Positions 57,254-64,000 of a DNA stretch of 64,000 nt are shown one piece after another (the stretch's first letter is position 1; every line of letters starts with the position of its first letter). The notes beneath the pieces were generated by a model, which did not search any database, was not told the DNA's origin, and was given only the letters and a program-made list of their open reading frames with translations. Origin of the DNA: Undaria pinnatifida (lineage: Eukaryota; Sar; Phaeophyceae; Laminariales; Alariaceae). A program made the translations under genes and the position numbers. The stretch spans positions 10,519,840-10,583,839 of the forward strand of contig JABAKD010000023.1 in NCBI GenBank assembly GCA_012845835.1, given 5' to 3'.

Positions 57254-60200
57254 ATGCGCGGCATACCCACCGAAGCCAACACACGGTTCACGAAAAACCG
57301 CCCCGGACGCACAGCAAAGGAGACATGTATAAGGAAGCCAACGAGCTGCGACACCTGCCTCGCTGAAGCAGATGTACGAGACGAGGGCCACTCCGCAAGG
57401 AGATTTTTGCAGCTTGAGGCGCTTATGGGACGGCAACGTAACCGTAAGCGCCTCCGTGTCAATGATCCAACCCAACACCTCCAGTTGCGTGTCCCAGTCA
57501 GTGATTTTTCTGGCGGACAGGAGGGGCGGATCAGAGACACCACGTTCGCCCAACAAGCGAAAATAGTCCGATGCCAGCGACTGGACAGCGCACAAACAAC
57601 GGCGACCGTCCGGTCACCATTGCAACTCGACGACAATGCCATCGTCTACGAAATACCTCACAAAGAAGTAGTTCCCGGCGTTGCCACCGGAGCCAGAAAC
57701 AGGCCCACAATCACCCGGGATAGAGACAACTGGAACCCCCCTTGGCGGGGAAATTCCGACTTTCGCGACGGCAGCAGCCACTTTTTGGGAAACATCTGCG
57801 CCTTGAAAACCGAAATCAGATTCGGCAGATATGCGCGGCATACCCACCGAAGCCAACAAACGGTTCACGAAAAACCACCCCGGACGCACAGCAAAGGAGA
57901 CATGTATAAGGAAGCCAACGAGCTGCGACACCTGCCTCGCTGAAGCAGATGTACGAGACGAGGGCCACTCCGCAAGGAGATTTTTGCAGCTTGAGGCGCT
58001 TATGGGACGGCAACGTAACCGTAAGCGCCTCCGTGCCAATGATCCAACCCAACACCTCCAGTTGCGTGTCCCAGTCAGTGATTTTCCTGGCGGACAGGAG
58101 GGGCGGATCAGAGACACCACGTTCGCCCAACAAGCGGAAATGGTCCGATGCCAGCGACTAGACAGCGCACAAACAACGGCGACCGTCCGGCCACCATTGC
58201 AACTCGACGACAATGCCATCGTCTACGTAATACCTCACAAAGAAGTAGTTCCCGGCGTTGCCACCGGAGCCAGAAACAGGCCCACAATCACCCGGGATAG
58301 AGACAACTGGAACCCCCCGCGGCGGGGAAGTTCCGACGTACGCGACGGCAGCAGCCCCTTTTGTGGGAAACATCTGCGCCTTGAAAACCGAAATCAGATT
58401 CGGCAGATATGCGCGGCATACCCACCGAAGCCAACAAACGGTTCACGAAAAACCGCCCCGGACGCACAGCAAAGGAGACATGTATAAGGAAGCCAACGAG
58501 CTGCGACACCTGCCTCGCTGAAGCAGATGTACGAGACGAGGGCCACTCCGCAAGGAGATTTTTGCAGCTTGAGGCGCTTATGGGACGGCAACGAAACCGT
58601 AAGCGCCTCCGTGTCAATGATCCAACCCAACACCTCCAGTTGCGTGTCCCAGTCAGTGATTTTCCTGGCGGACAGGAGGGGCGGATCAGAGACACCACGT
58701 TCGCCCAGCAAGCGAAAATGGTCCGATGCCAGCGACTGGACAGCGCACAAACAACGGCGACCGTCCGGCCACCATTGCAACTCGACGACAACGCCATCGT
58801 CTACGTAATACCTCACAAAGAAGTAGTTCCCGGCGTTGCCACCAGAGCCAGAAACAGGCCCAAAATCACCCGGGATAGAGACAACTGGAACCCCCCGCGG
58901 CGGGGAAATTCCGACGTGCGCGACGGCAGCAGCCCCTTTTGTGGGAAACATCTGCGCCTTGAAGACCGAAACCAGATCCGGCAGATATGCGCGGCATACC
59001 CACCGAAGCCAACAAACGGTTCACGAAAAACCGCCCCGGACGCACAGCAAAGGAGATATGTATGAGGAAGCCAACGAGCTGCGACACCTGCCTCGCTGAA
59101 GCAGATGTACGAGACGAGGGCCACTCCGCAAGGAGATTTTTGCAGCTTGAGGCGCTTATGGGACGGCAATGCAACCGTAAGCGCCTCCGTGTCAATGATC
59201 CAACCCAACACCTCCAGTTGCGCGTCCCAGTCAGTGATTTTTCTGGCGGACAGGAGGGGCGGATCAGAGACACCACGTTCGCCGAACAAGCAAAAATGTT
59301 CCGATGCCAGCGACTGGACAGCGCACAAACAACGGCGACCGTCCGGCCACCATTGCAACTCGACGACAACGCCACCGTCTACGTAATACCTCACAAAGAA
59401 GTAGTTCCCGGCGTTGCCACCAGAGCCAGAAACAGGCCCACAATCACCCGGGATAGAGACAACTGGAACCCCCCGCGGCGGAGAAATTCCGACATGCGCG
59501 ACGGCAGCAGCCCCTTTTTGGGAAACATCTGCGCCTTGAAGACCGAAATCAGATCCGGCAGATATGCGCGGCATACCCACCGGAGCCAACAAACGGTTCA
59601 CGAAAAACCGCCCCGGACGCACAGCAAAGGAGATATGTATAAGGAAGCCAACGAGCTGCGACACCTGCCTCGCTGAAGCAGATGTACGAGACGAGGGCCA
59701 CTCCGCAAGGAGATTTTTGCAGCTTGAGGCGCTTATGGGACGGCGACGTAACCGTAAGAGCCTCCGTGCCGATGATCCAACCCAACACCTCCAGTTGCGC
59801 GTCCCAGTCAGTGATTGGTTTGGCGGACAGGAGGGGCGGATCAGAGACACCACGTTCGCCGAACAAGCGAAAATGGTCCGATGCCAGCGACTGGACAGCG
59901 CACAAACAACGGCGACCGTCCGGCCACCATTGCAACTCGACGACAACGCCATCGTCTACGTAATACCTCACAAAGAAGTAGTTCCCGGCGTTGTCACCAG
60001 AGCCAGAAACAGGCCCACAATCACCCGGTATAGAAGCACCTGAAAACCCCCGCGGCGGGGAAATTCCAACGTGCGCGACGGCAGCAGCCCCTTTTGTGGG
60101 AAACATCTGCGCCTTGAAAACCGAAATCAGATCCGGCAGATATGCGCGGCATACCCACCGAAGCCAACAAACGGTTCACGAAAAACCGCCCCGGACGCAC

Positions 60201-63200
60201 AGCAAAGGAGATATGTATGAGGAAGCCAACGAGCTGCGACACCTGCCTCGCTGAAGCAGATGTACGAGACGAGGGCCACTCCGCAAGGAGATTTTTGCAG
60301 CTTGAGGGGCTTATGGGACGGCAATGCAACCGTAAGCGCCTCCGTGTCAATGATCCAACCCAACACCTCCAGTTGCGTGTCCCAGTCAGTGATTTTTCTG
60401 GCGGACAGGAGGGGCGGATCAGAGACACCACGTTCGCCCAACAAGCGAACATGGTCCGATGCCAGCGACTAGACAGTGCGCAAACAACGGCGACCGTCCG
60501 GCCACCATTGCAACTCAACGCCAACGCCATCGTCTACGTTATACCTCCAAAGAATTAGTTCCCAGAGTTGCCACCAGAGCCAGAAACAGGCCCACAATCA
60601 CCCGGGATAGAGACAACTGGAACCCCCCGCGGCAGGGAAATTCCGACGTGCGCGACGGCAGCAGCCCCTTTTGTGGGAATCATCTGCGCCTTGAAAACCG
60701 AAATCAGATCCGGCAGATATGCGCGGCATACCCACCGAAGCCAACAAACGGTTCACGAAAAACCGCCCCGGACGCACAGCAAAGGAGACATGTATAAGGA
60801 AGCCAACGAGCTGCGACACCTGCCTCGCTGAAGCAGATGTACGAGACGAGGGCCACTCCGCAAGGAGATGTTTGCAGCTTGAGGCGCTTATGGGACGGCA
60901 ACGTAACCGTAAGCGCCTCCGTGCCAATGATCCAACCCAACACCTCCAGTTGCGTGTCCCAGTCAGTGATTTTTCTGGCGGACAGGAGGGGCGGATCAGA
61001 GACACCACGTTCGCCCAACAAGCGAAAATGGTCCGATGCCAGCGACTGGACAGCGCACAAACAACGGCGACCGTCCGGCCACCATTGCAACTCGACGACA
61101 ACGCCATCGTCAATTAAATACCTCAAAAAGAAGTAGTTCTCGGCTTTGCCACCAGAGCCAGAAACAGGCCCACAATCACCCGGGATAGAGACAACTGGAA
61201 CCCCCCGCGGCGGGGAAATTCCGACGTGCTCGACGGCAGCAGCCACTTTTTGGGAAACATCTGCGCCTTGAAAACCGAAATCAGATCCGGCAGATATGCG
61301 CGGCATACCCACCGAAGCCAACAAACGGTTCACGAAAAACCACCCCGGACGCACAGCAAAGGAGACATGTATAAGGAAGCCAACGAGCTGCGACACCTGC
61401 CTCGCTGAAGCAGATGTACGAGACGAGGGCCACTCTGCAAGGAGATTTTTGCAGCTTGAGGCGCTTATGGGACGGCGACGTAACCGTAAGAGCCTCCGTG
61501 CCAATGATCCAACCCAACACCTCCAGTTGCGCGTCCCAGTCAGTGATTTTCCTGGCGGACAGGAGGGGCGGATCAGAGACACCACGTTCGCCGAACAAGC
61601 AAAAATGGTCCGATGCCAGCGACTGGACAGCGCACAAACAACGGCGACCGTCCGGCCACCATTGCAACTGGACGACAACGCCATCGTCTACGTAATACCT
61701 CACAAAGAAGTAGTTCCCGGCGTTGCCACCGGAGCCAGAAACAGGCCCACAATCACCCGGGATAGAGACAACTGGAACCTCCCTTGGCGGGGAAATTCCG
61801 ACGTTCGCGACGGCAGCAGCCCCTTTTGTGGGAAACATCTGCGCCTTGAAAACCAAAATCAGATTCGGCAGATATGCGCGGCATACCCACCGAAGCCAAC
61901 AAACGGTTCACGAAAAACCGCCCCGGACGCACAGCAAAGGAGACATGTATAAGGAAGCCAACGAGCTGCGACACCTGCCTCGCTGAAGCAGATGTACGAG
62001 ACGAGGGCCACTCTGCAAGGAGATTTTTGCAGCTTGAGGCACTTATGGGACGGCGACGTAACCGTAAGAGCCTCCGTGCCAATGATCCAACCCAACACCT
62101 CCAGTTGCGTGTCCCAGTCAGTGATTTTCCTGGCGGACAGGAGGGGCGGATCAGAGACACCACGTTCGCCCAACAAGCGAAAATGGTCCGATGCCAGCGA
62201 CTTGACAGCGCACAAACAACGGCGACCGTCCGGCCACCATTGCAACTCGACGACAACGCCACCGTCTACGTAATACCCCACAAAGAAGTAGTTCCCGGCG
62301 TTGCCACCAGAGCCAGAAACAGGCCCACAATCACCCGGGATAGAGACAACTGGAACCCCCCGCGGCGGGGAAATTCCGACATGCGCGACGGCAGCAGCCC
62401 CTTTTTGGGAAACATCTGCGCCTTGANNNNNNNNNNNNNNNNNNNNNNNNNNNNNNNNNNNNNNNNNNNNNNNNNNNNNNNNNNNNNNNNNNNNNNNNNN
62501 NNNNNNNNNNNNNNNNNNNNNNNNNNNNNNNNNNNNNNNNNNNNNNNNNNNNNNNNNNNNNNNNNNNNNNNNNNNNNNNNNNNNNNNNNNNNNNNNNNNN
62601 NNNNNNNNNNNNNNNNNNNNNNNNNNNNNNNNNNNNNNNNNNNNNNNNNNNNNNNNNNNNNNNNNNNNNNNNNNNNNNNNNNNNNNNNNNNNNNNNNNNN
62701 NNNNNNNNNNNNNNNNNNNNNNNNNNNNNNNNNNNNNNNNNNNNNNNNNNNNNNNNNNNNNNNNNNNNNNNNNNNNNNNNNNNNNNNNNNNNNNNNNNNN
62801 NNNNNNNNNNNNNNNNNNNNNNNNNNNNNNNNNNNNNNNNNNNNNNNNNNNNNNNNNNNNNNNNNNNNNNNNNNNNNNNNNNNNNNNNNNNNNNNNNNNN
62901 NNNNNNNNNNNNNNNNNNNNNNNNNNTCACCCGGGATAGAGACAACTGGAACCCCCCGCGGCGGGGAAATTCCGACGTGCGCGACGGCAGCAGCCCCTTT
63001 TTTGGGAAACATACTGCGCCTTGAAGACCGAAATCAGATCCGGCAGATATGCGCGGCATACCCACCGAAGCCAACAAACGGTTCACGAAAAACCGCCCCG
63101 GACGCACAGCAAAGGAGACATGTATAAGGAAGCCAACGAGCTGCGACACCTGCCTCGCTGAAGCAGATGTACGAGACGAGGGCCACTCCGCAAGGAGATT

Positions 63201-64000
63201 TTTGCAGCTTGAGGCGCTTATGGGACGGCAACGTAACCGTAAGCGCCTCCGTGTCAATGATCCAACCCAACACCTCCAGTTGCGTGTCCCAGTCAGTGAT
63301 TTTTCCTGGCGGACAGGAGGGCGGATCAGAGACACCACGTTCGCCCAACAAGCGAAAATGGTCCGATGCCAGCGACTGGACAGCGCGCAAACAACGGCGA
63401 CCGTCCGGCCACCATTGCAAATCGACGACAACGCCATCGTCTACGTAATACCTCACAAAGAAGTAGTTCCCGGAGTTGCAACCAGGGCCAGAAATAGGCC
63501 CACAATCACCCGGGATAGAGACAACTGGAACCCCCGGCAGCGGGGAAATTCCGACGTGCGCGACGGCAGCAGCCCCATTTTTGGAAAACATCTGCGCCTT
63601 GAAAACCGAAATCAGATCCGGCAGATATGCGCGGCATACCCACCGAAGCCAACAAACGGTTCACGAAAAACCACCCCGGACGCACAGCAAAGGATACAAG
63701 TATACGGAAGCCAACAAGCTGCCACACCTGCCTCGCTGAAGCAGATGTACGAGACGAGCGCCACTCCGCAAGGAGATTTTTGCAGCTTGAGGCGCTTATG
63801 GGACGGCAACGTAACCGTAAGCGCCTCCGTGCCAATGATCCAACCCAACACCTCCAGTTGCGTGTCCCAGTCAGTGATTTTCCTGGCGGACAGGAGGGGC
63901 GGGATCAGAGACACCACGTTCGCCCAACAAGCGAAAATGGTCCGATGCCAGCGACTGGACAGCGCGCAAACAACGGCGACCGTCCGGCCACCATTGCAAC
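57254..64000 (-). repeat. Tandem array of a ~577 bp RT-derived unit
   Basis: The landmark GGCAGATATGCGCGGCAT recurs near 57254, 57831, 58409, 58987, 59564, 60142, 60719, 61296, 61874, 63049 and 63627, so the period is 577-578 bp. One further unit is expected in the gap. Each unit carries the YVDDG-encoding stretch and the connection toward RNase H. Units differ at scattered sites and look highly similar. The array reaches the window end. Confidence 0.9.
62427..62926. other. Assembly gap of 500 N
   Basis: Exactly 500 undetermined bases inside the tandem array. The round number suggests a default gap size, so the true array length is unknown. Confidence 0.98.

Larger units (their letters stand above)
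55708..64000 (-). mobile_element. Tyrosine-recombinase retrotransposon fossil with amplified RT segment
   Basis: Same family as 32937-37993, opposite strand. From right to left: RT-segment array (64000 to about 57250), RNase H (about 57080-56640), tyrosine recombinase (about 56610-56030), B1 (55880-55725) and a stub of A2. The 5' part and A1 lie beyond the window. It is broken in several places and contains an assembly gap. Similarity to the other copy and between array units suggests a recent age. Confidence 0.85.

Noticed and set aside
56701-58521. Long plus-strand open frames (for example 57254-57943 and its many repeats, starting MRGIPTEANKRFTKN)
   Set aside because: They are antisense shadows of the RT array on the minus strand, repeating with the array period and showing no domain of their own.
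57254-64000. rDNA or centromeric satellite
   Set aside because: The unit encodes the RT catalytic region and continues into RNase H and recombinase at one side, so it derives from a YR retrotransposon.

Overview
This is a repeat-dominated piece of a eukaryotic nuclear genome. Spliceosomal GT-AG introns with matching phases, nested retrotransposons, tRNA-like short elements and simple repeats all say eukaryote. The ankyrin-type repeats (LEW-x-NGCPWD style), the many Copia and tyrosine-recombinase (YR) retroelements and the moderate GC suggest a stramenopile, most likely a brown alga of the Ectocarpus or kelp kind. That assignment is inference from style. No marker gene is present to prove it.

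0-5.7 kb: exon-like pieces of a SWIM zinc-finger protein (+), then a two-exon THAP-DDE transposase gene (-). 7.6-26.8 kb: two long inverted copies of an unclassified repeat enclose a 16 kb spacer. The spacer holds a broken F-box/ankyrin-repeat gene, a cluster of tRNA-like units, a GC-hairpin foldback element, a host-type multi-exon gene (-) with a Copia element in its intron, and a well-preserved nine-exon Mutator-like (MULE) transposase gene (-).

27-38 kb: five same-direction copies of an ~840 bp unknown repeat form an interrupted tandem array. A miniature LTR element sits in copy 1 and a complete YR retrotransposon (32937-37993) sits in copy 5. 38-40.2 kb: hairpins, a tandem duplication and a shortened YR terminal remnant. 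40.5-46.9 kb: a 6.4 kb LTR element with 724 bp LTRs and target duplications, carrying a G-rich insertion in one LTR and a MITE inside. 47.2-48.1 kb: a 463 bp tandem duplication. 48.3-54.0 kb: a Copia element (-) with 667 bp LTRs.

55.7-64.0 kb: a second YR element (-), in which a ~577 bp reverse-transcriptase segment is amplified into an array of at least eleven units. The array runs through a 500 bp assembly gap and past the window edge.

Taken together the window is a layered insertion record. Several insertion orders can be read from exact target sites: miniature LTR element and YR element into the 840 bp array; Copia into a host intron; MITE and G-rich element into the 6.4 kb LTR element. 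The most unusual structures are the RT-derived tandem array, the split-direct-repeat YR element that integrated with no target duplication, the duplicated exon/donor segments in the host-type gene, and a recurrent GC-hairpin module ending in CCTTGTA. Apart from the transposases and the broken ankyrin gene, little coding sequence is recognisable.
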